Below, in pieces: positions 32,586-41,609 of a DNA stretch of 46,518 bases. The DNA is from Olsenella_L sp051876355 (GTDB lineage: Bacteria; Actinomycetota; Coriobacteriia; Coriobacteriales; Atopobiaceae): contig JBJEHU010000022.1 of NCBI GenBank assembly GCA_051876355.1, positions 1-46,518 on the forward strand, given 5' to 3'. A program made the position numbers and the translations under genes. The notes under the pieces are model-generated. The model was given only the letters and a program-made list of their open reading frames with translations, made no database searches and was not told the origin of the DNA. The stretch's first letter is position 1. Each line of letters begins with the position of its first letter.

Positions 32586-33287
32586 ATGTCCATGCGCTTC
32601 AGGATCGTCTTCGCAGCTGCCTGCGCGCTTCTGGCAGCGCTCCTGTGTGCGGTCTATGCCCAGCATGTGCAGGCACAGACCGAGCAGGAACGTGCCGAGG
32701 CGCTCGAGCGCTATGGCGGGGAGACCGTGAAGCTCGTTGTCGCGACGAAGGATCTCTCTGCCGGAGAGACGGTCACGAAGGACGATCTGGCAACGAAGGA
32801 ATGGCTGAGCGACCTTGCTCCCGCTGCCGCCATGACCGATATGGACGACTGCATCGGCAAGAAGCTCACGAGCGCAGTGCCGAAGGGAACGCCGCTCTGC
32901 AGCCTCCAGTTCGCGCAGGCGCAGGGTGCTGCCGATGTTCCTTCAGGCCATGTGGCATTGAGCCTGGCGCTCTCGGACAAGATCGGCCTGCCGCCCGAGG
33001 CCGCAGCCGGCTCGAGGCTGCTGGCGTTCCGTATGTCGGATGGATCGGCGACGCTCATCTCGGACGATATCGAGCTTCTGGCAGTGCCCGAGCAGCAGTC
33101 CGGTCCCGGCACGCAATCGGTCACGCTTGCCGTGGCTCCGAGCCAGGTTGCAGATGTGCTTTCTGCTGGAGCCCAGGGAGACCTGCGCCTTGCGGTGCCG
33201 GCATCGGATGTGAGCGCGACCGGAATGGTCCTCACGACGGCACCAAGCTCTGTCCCCAAGACGGAAGAGGAAGGGAATCACTCATGA
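32586..33287 (+). CDS. cpaB: CpaB/RcpC-like SAF-domain pilus assembly protein
   Basis: A 233-residue protein that opens the Tad pilus operon. One N-terminal membrane segment (about 6-26) anchors it; residues 47-108 form a SAF domain (VKLVVATKDLSAGETVTKDDL), followed by a CpaB-type C-terminal domain. CpaB in diderms works with the secretin. In this monoderm it presumably sits outside the membrane and may contact cell wall polymer during pilus assembly. The ATG (MSMRFRIV) is preceded by GGGAGG. The stop overlaps the next start (ATGA). Confidence 0.82.
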   Translation: MSMRFRIVFAAACALLAALLCAVYAQHVQAQTEQERAEALERYGGETVKLVVATKDLSAGETVTKDDLATKEWLSDLAPAAAMTDMDDCIGKKLTSAVPKGTPLCSLQFAQAQGAADVPSGHVALSLALSDKIGLPPEAAAGSRLLAFRMSDGSATLISDDIELLAVPEQQSGPGTQSVTLAVAPSQVADVLSAGAQGDLRLAVPASDVSATGMVLTTAPSSVPKTEEEGNHS

Positions 33288-34657
33288 AGTGGCTTGCCTA
33301 TGCACGGAAGTCCTATCAGGGCGAGCTGGAGGCGAAGATCCGTGCGGAGTATCCTGGCTCGAGCGTGTCCTGGGCATCGTCGCCCGAGGAGATGCGCGAA
33401 GCGCTTGCGCACGGACTGCCAGGACAATATGCGGCAGCGGTAGGACCTGTGCGCGGGATGCAGGCGCCCATCAACCTTGCAGCGGCGTTGGCGCACGATG
33501 CCCATGCCACGCTTGTCGTGCTTGCACAGCCTGCTCCTTCGGGCTCGCTCCGTTCGCGTGCTTCCCAGGCCGGCATCACCCGCGTCATGGCGCTCGATGC
33601 CCAGCGGGAAGAGGTGGGACAGAAGGCACGCGATGAAGCGACAAGAGCGCAGGTCCGGCACACGAAGGCAGAGACCGGCGCCCTGCCTCTCGAGCAGGCA
33701 GAGATAGGGGATCTCGATGAGGTCGAGAGCGCCTCGATGCCGGCGCGCAGAGATGCCCAGCCCAAGAAGGCTTCTGCCCTCAAGATGGACAAGGAGCTTC
33801 CCCGCATCGACCCGGGCTTCGCCCATGCACCGAATCCCTGCCCTGTGCTCTGCGTCGCATCGGGCAGGGGAGGCGTAGGCAAGACGGCGCTTTCCTGCCT
33901 CATGGCAGCGACGGCTGCCCGCTGGGGCCTCAAGGTCTCCCTCATGGATTTCGATCTGGCCTGTGGCAATGCCTATGCCTGCTTCGGGCTTCCGGGACCT
34001 GCGGCGCTCGACCAGAACCTCGATATCCATGCGGATGCCAAGACGCTCGCAGCGCAGGGAAAGGTTGCATCAGAGGGCATCTCGCTCTGGGGACCGTGTC
34101 TGAGGCCGGAGAATGCTGAGCTTGTGGCACCGCAGGCAGGAAATCTCCTCGAGCTCGTCTGCCGCCAGTCCGACCTTGTCATCGTCGACTGCGCGACTGC
34201 CTGGACCGATGCGGTCGCCCAGGCAGCACAGATGTGCGACCGGCTGCTTCTCGTCTGCCCCGAAAGCGGAGGCGCCGCATCATCGCTCTCAAGGGTCGGC
34301 GCTCTGGCGGTGCGGCTCGGTGTGGCCAGGACCCGCATCGTCCGCGTCGTCAACCTCGCGAATCCGAAGAGGACGACAGAGGCATTCATCGACCGGGCCG
34401 ATGTCGGCCTCGAGGCAGCGCGGACGTTCCGCGTCATGGATGGAGGAGAGGAGACCGATGAGCTCCTCATGGCGGGACATGTCGTGGAGCTGAGCGCACA
34501 GGACTCCGAGCTTTCGCGCTCTGTTGCATCCTGCCTGGCGCAGGTCCTCCAGGAGCTCGGAAGGCTTCCGGACTGCAACGATGCCCGCCGCGCCCTCGAG
34601 ATGCACGAGCATGCCCAGCGCCGTGGGTTCTTCGGCCGCAGGAAGGAGGCCATGTAG
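33284..34657 (+). CDS. tadZ: TadZ/CpaE-like MinD-family ATPase
   Basis: A 457-residue protein. Residues 1-110 resemble an atypical receiver-like domain lacking a clear phosphoacceptor pattern. A charged linker (about 110-185) leads to a ParA/MinD-type ATPase with P-loop SGRGGVGKT at 193-201 and DFDLACGN shortly after. TadZ places the pilus machine at a pole or focus. The start overlaps cpaB by four bases, and tadA begins immediately after its stop. The C-terminus is Arg/Lys-rich. Confidence 0.85.
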   Translation: MKWLAYARKSYQGELEAKIRAEYPGSSVSWASSPEEMREALAHGLPGQYAAAVGPVRGMQAPINLAAALAHDAHATLVVLAQPAPSGSLRSRASQAGITRVMALDAQREEVGQKARDEATRAQVRHTKAETGALPLEQAEIGDLDEVESASMPARRDAQPKKASALKMDKELPRIDPGFAHAPNPCPVLCVASGRGGVGKTALSCLMAATAARWGLKVSLMDFDLACGNAYACFGLPGPAALDQNLDIHADAKTLAAQGKVASEGISLWGPCLRPENAELVAPQAGNLLELVCRQSDLVIVDCATAWTDAVAQAAQMCDRLLLVCPESGGAASSLSRVGALAVRLGVARTRIVRVVNLANPKRTTEAFIDRADVGLEAARTFRVMDGGEETDELLMAGHVVELSAQDSELSRSVASCLAQVLQELGRLPDCNDARRALEMHEHAQRRGFFGRRKEAM

Positions 34658-35980
34658 ATGAGCCTTCTGGCCAGAGTGCAGCAGCGTGCCCGCCTCGAAG
34701 GGGCCCCTTCCCGCCATGGACTGGACGGAGAGGCAAGGGCGCGGCTCAAGCGCGATCTTGTGACAAGGCTCGGGCTCCAGACGGTTGCCTCGCTTGCAAC
34801 CCAGGGCGATGTCGCCCAGGCACGCACGGAGCTGACGGTGGCGCTCGAAGCGCTCTGCAATGGCGGCGGCTACGACGACCTGACGCCGGAAGAGCGCCAT
34901 GTCCTTGCGGGCCAGGTCGTGGATGAGATCTGCGGCCTCGGACCCCTGCAGCCGCTTCTCGACGACGACCGCGTGACCGAGATCATGGTTAACGGAGCAG
35001 GTGCGCTCTTCTATGAGGAAGGAGGCAGGCTCCACAAGGCGGAGCGCGTCTTCGAGAATGACGAGCAGATCCTCATGGTCATCGACCGCATCCTGGCACC
35101 GCTTGGCAGGCGTCTCGACGAACGGAGCCCTATCGTGAATGCACGCCTGGCGAATGGCTACCGCGTGAACGCTGTCTCGTCCGCCCTGGCGCCCGATGGC
35201 ACAGCCGTGACGATCAGGAAGTTCTCCGACTCTCTGGTCTCGCTCGCAGAGCTTGTCTCTCTGGGCTCGCTTCCTGCCTGGTATGCGCAGCTTCTGGCCT
35301 GGGCCGTGAAGGAGCGCTGCGACATCGCCGTTGCTGGAGGTACGGGTTCGGGAAAGACGACGCTTCTCAATGCGCTGTCGCGCGAGATCGGCCAGGACGA
35401 GCGCATCGTCACGATCGAAGATTCCTGCGAGCTGCGCTTCGAGCCGGGAAGGAACCTCGTGCGCCTTGAGGCACGCGAGGCCTCGATAGAGGGCTCGGGC
35501 GAGATCGCGATTCGCGACCTCGTGAAGAATGCGCTGCGCATGCGGCCTGACCGCATCATCGTCGGCGAGGTCAGAGGGTCCGAGTGCATCGATATGCTCC
35601 AGGCCATGAATACGGGACATGACGGATCGCTCACGACGCTCCATGCCGGCACGGCCGACGAGGCAATCCTGCGCCTTGTCCTCATGGCACGCTACGGCAT
35701 GGACCTTCCAGCACACCTGATCGAGGAGCAGGTAGCAACGGCGCTCGATCTTGTTGTCATGAGCGCACGCTTTCCGGATGGCGGACGCTATATCACGTCG
35801 CTCCATCAGGTGGATCGTGCTCCCGATGGATCGGTCGCGCTCAAGGAGTGCATCTCGTTCGACCGGCAGGCAAGGAGCTGGACGCTCGTGCAGCTGCCGG
35901 CCTTTGTCGAGCGCGCCATGGCAGACGGGCTTCTTTCCGAGAGCGAGGTGCTCTCATGGATGTCTTCCTGCTCTGCCTGA
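34658..35980 (+). CDS. tadA: TadA/CpaF secretion ATPase
   Basis: A 440-residue hexameric motor that powers pilin polymerisation from the cytoplasmic face. The N-terminal domain includes GLGPLQPLLDDDRVTEIMVNG (split across residues 93-113). Walker A is GGTGSGKT (227-234), the Asp box follows in IEDSCELRF, Walker B is RIIVGEVRG (299-307), and the His box lies in DGSLTTLHAG (322-331). All expected ATPase elements are present. Its 3' end overlaps tadB by 25 bases, so translation is coupled. Confidence 0.94.
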   Translation: MSLLARVQQRARLEGAPSRHGLDGEARARLKRDLVTRLGLQTVASLATQGDVAQARTELTVALEALCNGGGYDDLTPEERHVLAGQVVDEICGLGPLQPLLDDDRVTEIMVNGAGALFYEEGGRLHKAERVFENDEQILMVIDRILAPLGRRLDERSPIVNARLANGYRVNAVSSALAPDGTAVTIRKFSDSLVSLAELVSLGSLPAWYAQLLAWAVKERCDIAVAGGTGSGKTTLLNALSREIGQDERIVTIEDSCELRFEPGRNLVRLEAREASIEGSGEIAIRDLVKNALRMRPDRIIVGEVRGSECIDMLQAMNTGHDGSLTTLHAGTADEAILRLVLMARYGMDLPAHLIEEQVATALDLVVMSARFPDGGRYITSLHQVDRAPDGSVALKECISFDRQARSWTLVQLPAFVERAMADGLLSESEVLSWMSSCSA

Positions 35981-36849
35981 GCGCTGCATCTCTTGCTGGC
36001 GCTGCCGCCTTCGTCGCTGCAACGCCTCAGCTCGAGGCTGCTGCGAAAAGGATGCTTCTCCATGCCGGAGCCGTGCTCGGGGAAACGCCTCTTGCCAGGA
36101 AGCTCGAGGCGCATGCGCTCTGGCGGGATGCCGAAGGCTGCCTTGCTGTGCGCTATCGCATCGAGGCGCCGGGAGGCTTCATGCTCCTTGCGGCAGGCGG
36201 CGCAGTCCCGCTCGGCATGCTCCTTTCCCGCTCTGTCCTGGGCGGTCTCATCCTGCCGTTCGCGCTTCTGGCGGTGCTGGCTGGCATGGCGCAGCGCTTC
36301 CGGCGGGAGCGGCGCGAAGCGACGGAGCAGGAGATCCCCGAGGTCTTCCGCACGCTTGCGCTCGGTCTCGAGGCAGGCCAGACGCTCCGCCAGGCCATGG
36401 ATTATGTCGGCGTCACGCATGCGGGGCCTGTCGGCAGAAGCTTTGCCGAGGCAACGCTTCGGATGCAGGCAGGAGCCTCGGTCGACGAGGCGCTCCGGTC
36501 CGTGGAGCGCGAGGTCGAAGGGCCGGGCATGGCGCTCATGGTGAGCGCGCTCGAGATTGCGCAGCGCACCGGAAGCCCGCTCAAGGAGCTCTTCGCATCG
36601 AGCGCCTCCTATGTGGAGCAGCAGGGCGAGCTCAGGCGCGAGCTTTCTGCCAAGACGGCGCAGGTGCGCCTGTCGGTCCAGGTCGTCTGCACGCTGCCGG
36701 TCGCGATCGTGACGTTTCTCGCCTTCATCTCGCCCGATTTCCGGACGGGGATGCAGACGCAGGCAGGCACGCTCTCGCTTCTTCTTGCTGCAGCGCTCGA
36801 CGCCGTTGCCATCCTCATCATCAGGCGGCTTGCCGAAGGGGTGCTCTAG
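35956..36849 (+). CDS. tadB: TadB type II/IV secretion F-domain membrane protein
   Basis: A 297-residue inner platform protein with a T2SF domain. Hydrophobic segments lie near residues 1-21, 72-105, 240-262 and 275-295, with the cytoplasmic F domain between the second and third (EVFRTLALGLEAGQTLRQAMDY). TadB and TadC form the platform that TadA turns. The ATG lies inside the end of tadA. It is directly followed by tadC with no gap. Confidence 0.86.
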   Translation: MDVFLLCLSAASLAGAAAFVAATPQLEAAAKRMLLHAGAVLGETPLARKLEAHALWRDAEGCLAVRYRIEAPGGFMLLAAGGAVPLGMLLSRSVLGGLILPFALLAVLAGMAQRFRRERREATEQEIPEVFRTLALGLEAGQTLRQAMDYVGVTHAGPVGRSFAEATLRMQAGASVDEALRSVEREVEGPGMALMVSALEIAQRTGSPLKELFASSASYVEQQGELRRELSAKTAQVRLSVQVVCTLPVAIVTFLAFISPDFRTGMQTQAGTLSLLLAAALDAVAILIIRRLAEGVL

Positions 36850-37458
36850 ATGGACGTATGGACGCTTGCTTTCGCAGGCTCCGAGGGAGGCCTTGCCTTC
36901 CTGGCGGTCTTCCTGCTTTCGGGACAGCGCCGTGCCTCACACAGGCAGCTCCGCCTGCCGGCACTGCCGAAGGCGGCGCAGGGGACAGGGCGCCAGCGCC
37001 GCCGCTGGCAGAGGCGCTGCCTCGAAGAGCTGCCAGGACTTCTCGACATCCTGTCGCTCGGCCTTTCGGCAGGGCTCTCGTTCGATGCATCGGTCGAGCT
37101 CTTCTGCACGCGGCAGGATAACGAGCTCTCCTCTGCGCTCAAATCGGCCCTGTTCTCTTGGAGAAGCGGCTTCGAGAAGCGTGCAGCTGCCCTCGACAAG
37201 CTCGCCCAGGAGCTTGGCAGCCCTGCCTTCGGACGTTTCGCGTCGGCGGTCGAGGAGGCGCTTGCATTCGGCTCGCCCCTTGCCTCGGTGCTCGAGGCGC
37301 AGGGAAGGCTCCTTCGGGATGAGGAGCGGCTTGCAGCAGAGGAGCGCATCGAGAAGGTCCCGATCAAGATGCTCATCCCGCTCGGCACGCTTGTCGTGCC
37401 CGCGATGCTTCTGGCAATACTGGGGCCCCTGCTCGGGGCACAGGCACAGCTCATCTGA
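36850..37458 (+). CDS. tadC: TadC-like F-domain membrane protein, short form
   Basis: A 202-residue partner of TadB. The T2SF region (LLDILSLGLSAGLSFDASVELF) is clear, with membrane segments at residues 1-22 and about 172-198. Typical TadC proteins are nearer 300 residues, so this copy lacks the usual extra helices before the F domain. The operon is intact around it, so a short functional form is more likely than decay. The start ATG follows the tadB stop without a gap. Confidence 0.8.
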   Translation: MDVWTLAFAGSEGGLAFLAVFLLSGQRRASHRQLRLPALPKAAQGTGRQRRRWQRRCLEELPGLLDILSLGLSAGLSFDASVELFCTRQDNELSSALKSALFSWRSGFEKRAAALDKLAQELGSPAFGRFASAVEEALAFGSPLASVLEAQGRLLRDEERLAAEERIEKVPIKMLIPLGTLVVPAMLLAILGPLLGAQAQLI

Positions 37459-37471
37459 GAAAGGCGGATAC

Positions 37472-37660
37472 ATGAAGGGATATCAAGCGCTCATGCGGGC
37501 ACGCTCGGTGCTCTGCCATGAGGAGAAGGGACAGGGAACGACGGAGTACGCAATTCTTGTCGGCGTCATCGTCGTTATCGCAATCGTCGCGATTCTTGCA
37601 TTCCGCGACAAGCTGAGCTCGCTCTGGGATGCCATAGCCCAGGGCATCAATTCGCTATGA
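37472..37660 (+). CDS. Flp-type major pilin candidate
   Basis: A 62-residue prepilin. The cleavage site is KG|QGTTEYAIL after Gly20: Glu is at +5 and Tyr at +6 of the mature chain, as in Flp pilins. A single hydrophobic helix (about 28-44) follows, and the mature subunit would be 42 residues. The ATG follows AAAGGCGG. It overlaps the next gene by four bases. Its position right after tadC and its size make it the main candidate for the filament subunit. Confidence 0.85.
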   Translation: MKGYQALMRARSVLCHEEKGQGTTEYAILVGVIVVIAIVAILAFRDKLSSLWDAIAQGINSL

Positions 37661-38112
37661 AACCGCAGACAAGGCGGAAGCTCCTGCTTCTCGGCGTCGC
37701 CGTCCTCGCAACAATCACGGCTGCCTTCCTGCTCAGGGGGCAGAGCCTGGGGACGCACGACGAGGTCTCCTCAGGAAGCGTCGAGGAAGGGAGCCTTTCC
37801 GATGAGGCGTCACGGATCCTTGCGGGCTCCGGCAGGACGCTTCCCGAGGACGTGTCTTCCGAAGATACGCAGAGCTATACGGTGGACAAGCCTCTGAAGA
37901 CCGTATCCTCCCAGCTCATGGAGAGCTACGAGGACCGAGGGGACTGCGTGCTGCTCGAAGCGCAGTATCTCGACCTCCTGGGCAAGGTCTGGGGCTTCAG
38001 CGTCGAAGGCCAGGGATGGGCAGATGTCTGCATCCTGAAAGAGACGGGATCCGGCAAGACCGAGGTCGAGATCATCCATCTCGCTGCTGCAGAAGGGGCT
38101 GATGGCTCATGA
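37657..38112 (+). CDS. Membrane-anchored hypothetical protein of the Tad operon
   Basis: A 151-residue protein I do not recognise. A basic N-terminus (MKPQTRRK) and one membrane segment (about 8-26) are followed by an acidic, Ser/Glu-rich linker and a small folded region ending at residue 151. No prepilin motif is present. It overlaps both the Flp pilin gene and the next pilin-like gene by four bases, so it belongs to the pilus transcript. A pilus-associated extracytoplasmic protein is the best guess. Confidence 0.6.
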   Translation: MKPQTRRKLLLLGVAVLATITAAFLLRGQSLGTHDEVSSGSVEEGSLSDEASRILAGSGRTLPEDVSSEDTQSYTVDKPLKTVSSQLMESYEDRGDCVLLEAQYLDLLGKVWGFSVEGQGWADVCILKETGSGKTEVEIIHLAAAEGADGS

Positions 38113-38312
38113 GGGTCTGGCAGGAGGAGCAGGGGCAGGCAACGCTCGAATATGCGCTCCTGCTTGGGGCGTCTCTTGCAGCGCTTGCGGTGCTCTGCAC
38201 GCTCTGGAAGGCAGGAGCTGAAGGGCGGCTGCTCGACTGCGCTCTTGAGGCCTGCTCGCATCTCCTGAAGGACATCGAGCAGGGTAGCATCGATGACCTG
38301 CTGCTCTTCTGA
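38109..38312 (+). CDS. Second Flp-like small prepilin
   Basis: A 67-residue protein with a short leader and cleavage site QG|QATLEYALLL, Glu at +5 and Tyr at +6, followed by one hydrophobic helix. The C-terminal half is polar with two Cys residues. It resembles the major pilin at the cleavage region but not beyond, so it may be a minor pilin. Its 3' end overlaps the TadE-like gene by 20 bases. Confidence 0.75.
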   Translation: MRVWQEEQGQATLEYALLLGASLAALAVLCTLWKAGAEGRLLDCALEACSHLLKDIEQGSIDDLLLF

Positions 38313-38769
38313 GCTTGCCGAAGAGCGGGGGCAGGCAAGCGTCGAGGCGGCAGCCCTTCTGCCTGCCGTCTCGCTTCTGGCGCTCCTTTTGCTCCAGCCG
38401 CTCTGCCTTGCCTATACGCAGATGGTCATGAGGGAGGCAGCGTCGGAGACGGCACGCGCCGCCATCGGCACGGCAGACGAAGAGCGGCTCGAGGAGTTCT
38501 GCCGCCGCAGGCTTGCTGCCGTGCCTGAGATCTCGATCTTTTCCACAGGCGATTGGGATATTGGGATAGAAGGGGCGGAGGAGCAGGTCGTGACGGTCAC
38601 GATCTCGGGGCATGCAGAGCCGCTCCCCCTTGCCGGGGCAATGATGGCGGCGCAGCTCGAATCTGATCCTGACGGCATCGTCCTTCGGGTGCAGGTCAAA
38701 GAGCAGCTGCGTCCCGCGTGGCTCGAAGGCACATACGATGACTGGATCGAGGTGTGGGACCATGGATAA
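38293..38769 (+). CDS. TadE-like pseudopilin
   Basis: A 158-residue pseudopilin. The leader ends at RG|QASVEAAALLP, with Glu at +5, typical of TadE/TadF. A long hydrophobic helix follows, then an extracytoplasmic domain of about 110 residues. The ATG at 38293 lies inside the previous gene; only 20 bases are shared. Its last codons overlap the TadG-like start. It is expected to be processed by the same prepilin peptidase as Flp. Confidence 0.8.
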   Translation: MTCCSSELAEERGQASVEAAALLPAVSLLALLLLQPLCLAYTQMVMREAASETARAAIGTADEERLEEFCRRRLAAVPEISIFSTGDWDIGIEGAEEQVVTVTISGHAEPLPLAGAMMAAQLESDPDGIVLRVQVKEQLRPAWLEGTYDDWIEVWDHG

Positions 38770-40798
38770 GGAAAAGAGGGGTGGGGAGGAGCTGCTCCCG
38801 CTATCGCTTTTCATAGACGAGGAGGATGGCTATACCTCGGTTGCCGTCGCCGTGGCCCTGCTCGTGAGCTTCGCGCTCGTCTTCAGCCTTGCTGCTGCAG
38901 GCTGGGCGCTTGCCCGGAGCGCCGATATCCAGGGCGTGGCCGATGCGGCAGCGCTGAGCGCGAGCCAGGCAGTCGGTGCCTACAGCTCCTGCGTCCAGGT
39001 ACTCGATGCAGCAGCCCGTACGCTCGGCACGGCCGGCATGCTCATGGTCGCCGCTGGCATGGTCGCAGCAGCTGTGCCGGGCGGACAGGCGGCAGGTGCC
39101 GCTTCGGCAGATACGGGCATGAAGCTCCTCCAGACCCGCCGCCATCTTGTCCAGACGGCATCCCAGGGGCTTTCCCGCCTCGAGAAGATCCTGCCTCTCC
39201 TCATCATCAGGAGAGGGATGGCGACGATTGCAGCCCAAAGCACGGAGCGCATCTCGTATCAGGGCATCATCGTTCCCTATCCCGTCGCAGGCACCTCCGA
39301 TTTCTCGGGCATGGACCAGGAAGTCGACGAAGAGGGTCTCGATGAGGCGACATCTGCCCTCTCTGATGCCTCGAAGAAGGCGCAGGAGGCACAGAAGGAA
39401 GCAGAAGGATCCAAGGAAGAGGCATGGCGGGCAGACTGTGCAGAAGAGCCCTACTGTCTGCGGGAACGGGCAGCAAAGCTTGCCGGCCTTCCCGATGCCC
39501 TGAACCCGTACTATCCGTCTCCTGCCTCCTGGTCCTTCGGGGCACCGCTCATGAGGGCGCGGGCCTACTATGCAGCGCGTCTTGCCCAGGAGCAGCCGAC
39601 AGGCACCGGGGTTGAGGAAGAGACGCGCTCTGCCATACGGAGCGCCTACTACCGGTATGCCGAGGAACGCATGAAGACAGGACATTACGAAGAGAACCCG
39701 GACGGTACGGTCGATATGGACCTTCCTGCGCTTCCGCATACGGCAGATGAGACACGCGACAGCACGCTCTTCACGGAGAGCATCTGGCCGACATCGGAGG
39801 ATGCTGACGGGACAACGCTCCATGCCTATGCTGGCTGCCCAGCCCGGAATGGGGGAGGCGCCGGCACGGCATCCCTTGCAGATCTCGAAGCAGGACGGGT
39901 CAGGCGCTGTCCCGTCTGCGGTCTCGATACGAAAGCGGTCGGCCAGGTCGCATCTGCAACGACGAATACGAAGAGCGGCTTCGAGCATTGGTGGCGCATC
40001 ATCGAAGAGGCCTCGAAGCGCTACCAGAAGGCGCGTGCCGCGATGGAGGATGCAGACAGCGAGACGCATGAGGCGGCAGGCAAGGCGAAGGGGCGCTTCG
40101 ACGAGGCGCTCGAAGTGCTGAAGAGTGCTGATGCCTCATTCTGCCCGCCCGGTGCCTGGGGCACGGTTGCGCTCGTCTCGAGGCCCCAGGAGACGGCCAT
40201 TCCAGAATCGCTCACATCGGACTTCCTTGCTTCCGCCTCGCTGTCCGCCGGTGCTGCAATCTCTGCTGCCGTGCTCGCGCCCGTGGAGACCGGCGATGCA
40301 AGCGTCCTCATGGACTCGGTGCATGCCTGGGAGCAGGAGCTTGGCGAGCCGGATTCCGCGGTCGCTGGCATCGTATCGGTCTGGAACAGTGTCCTTGCCG
40401 GCTATGGTGAGGGCTGGCAGGGCGTCGAGGATGTGGCGGATACGATCTTCGATGGTATCGGCGGCGTCTTCGGCGGAAGCGCTGCGGCATGGCTGCGCGA
40501 TCGGCTCCGCGAGGGTCTGGGCGCTGCTGGGCTCGAGCCTGCAGATCTGAGGCCGCGCCGTCCGGTCCTTACGAGCACGAAGCATGTGCTCGTGCAGGCG
40601 GGGCTCGAGACGGAAGGCGAGCGGGAACGGCTTCTCGGCCTCCTCGATGAGGATGCATCGGCGCCGGAACGTCTTGCCTCGGCGCTCGGTATCGTCTCCG
40701 ATGCCCTGCCAGATGGCGGGAAGCTCGAGGTGGCAGAGCTTCTCGTGCCGGGAGGCACGGCACTGCCGCTTTCGATTGGCTTGGGGAGCGCAGCATGA
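38762..40798 (+). CDS. TadG-like pilus protein
   Basis: A 678-residue protein with one N-terminal membrane helix (about 26-50) and the Tad-domain signature IQGVADAAALSAS (56-68). A long extracytoplasmic region follows with a charged coiled-coil-like stretch (DASKKAQEAQKEAEG) and a Cys cluster (GCPARN...RRCPVCG) that could bind a metal. Unlike its neighbours it has no Glu at +5 after the leader glycine (DG|YTSVA), so it is probably not cleaved as a prepilin. Large TadG-like proteins are thought to sit at the cell surface or pilus base. Its stop overlaps the next gene by four bases. Confidence 0.75.
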   Translation: MDKEKRGGEELLPLSLFIDEEDGYTSVAVAVALLVSFALVFSLAAAGWALARSADIQGVADAAALSASQAVGAYSSCVQVLDAAARTLGTAGMLMVAAGMVAAAVPGGQAAGAASADTGMKLLQTRRHLVQTASQGLSRLEKILPLLIIRRGMATIAAQSTERISYQGIIVPYPVAGTSDFSGMDQEVDEEGLDEATSALSDASKKAQEAQKEAEGSKEEAWRADCAEEPYCLRERAAKLAGLPDALNPYYPSPASWSFGAPLMRARAYYAARLAQEQPTGTGVEEETRSAIRSAYYRYAEERMKTGHYEENPDGTVDMDLPALPHTADETRDSTLFTESIWPTSEDADGTTLHAYAGCPARNGGGAGTASLADLEAGRVRRCPVCGLDTKAVGQVASATTNTKSGFEHWWRIIEEASKRYQKARAAMEDADSETHEAAGKAKGRFDEALEVLKSADASFCPPGAWGTVALVSRPQETAIPESLTSDFLASASLSAGAAISAAVLAPVETGDASVLMDSVHAWEQELGEPDSAVAGIVSVWNSVLAGYGEGWQGVEDVADTIFDGIGGVFGGSAAAWLRDRLREGLGAAGLEPADLRPRRPVLTSTKHVLVQAGLETEGERERLLGLLDEDASAPERLASALGIVSDALPDGGKLEVAELLVPGGTALPLSIGLGSAA

Positions 40799-41256
40799 AG
40801 GAGGAGCTTCTCGAAGAGCGGGGCCAGATGGCCGTGGAGCTTGCGGCACTCATGCCGGTCATGCTCGTCTGTCTGGTCATCCTCTGGAACCTTGCACGCT
40901 TCGTCTCTGCCTGCGTCCTCTTCGACCGTGTCGCACAGGATGCAGTGCTCGCCGAAGCGGCATCGGCAGGGCCAAGCGACAGCAGCCTCTCTGCTGCCTC
41001 TGCGGCAGAGGCAGCAGTGCGCACAGCGCTCGGTGACGCAGACGACTGCGATGTCGCAGTTGCGGCAGAAGGAGCCGGGGACTCCCCGCTTGTCCTTCTG
41101 GGGGAGCCTCAGCTCGTGCGCTTCCGCTGCACGCTTTCCTTCCATCCGTGGCCAAGACGCTTCGTCGTGGCGGGAATCGACGCGGACATTCCTGTCGTGC
41201 TTGTCCACGAGCGCGAGGTCATGGCAGATGCAGGCCAAGCAGGGAGGGCGGTCTAG
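40795..41256 (+). CDS. Second TadE-like pseudopilin
   Basis: A 153-residue pseudopilin with cleavage site RG|QMAVELAALMP, Glu at +5, and one hydrophobic helix. Downstream is an Ala/Ser/Asp-rich extracytoplasmic domain. With the other three proteins carrying G|Q-x-x-x-E sites it completes a set of one major and three minor prepilins. It starts four bases inside the TadG-like gene. Confidence 0.78.
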   Translation: MKEELLEERGQMAVELAALMPVMLVCLVILWNLARFVSACVLFDRVAQDAVLAEAASAGPSDSSLSAASAAEAAVRTALGDADDCDVAVAAEGAGDSPLVLLGEPQLVRFRCTLSFHPWPRRFVVAGIDADIPVVLVHEREVMADAGQAGRAV

Positions 41257-41604
41257 ATGAAGAAGGCCATGCTGGCACAGGTCGGGTCCTACGGGATGTT
41301 CCGGCTGTTCGTCACAGGCACATCGAGGCTCAGAGGGCTTCTCGGGAGCACGGATGCGGCAGACCCGGTCCTGCTCCTGCCGTGCCGCGCCATCCATACC
41401 TTCGGGATGCGCTACCCGATCGATGTGGCTGCCATGGATGCAGAGGGACGCATCGTCGGCGTCGTGCTCGGGCTTCCTCCGGGCAGGCATTGGCAGGCGC
41501 CGGATAGCTTTGCCGTCTTCGAGCGGCCGGCATCGGAAGACCCGTGGTTTTCACCAGGAGAGCGGACAGAGATCGTGCTCTGCGCACGCAAAGACAAGGA
41601 GTGA
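41257..41604 (+). CDS. DUF192 family protein
   Basis: A 115-residue DUF192 protein identified by LLLPCRAIHTFGMRYPIDV (residues 40-58). The family is small, globular and of unknown biochemical role, and is often secreted in other phyla. Here no signal peptide is present, and it follows the pseudopilin gene without a gap. Actinobacterial Tad clusters can carry a DUF192 gene, so a link to the pilus is inferred from position only. Confidence 0.8.
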   Translation: MKKAMLAQVGSYGMFRLFVTGTSRLRGLLGSTDAADPVLLLPCRAIHTFGMRYPIDVAAMDAEGRIVGVVLGLPPGRHWQAPDSFAVFERPASEDPWFSPGERTEIVLCARKDKE

Positions 41605-41609
41605 GCGTT

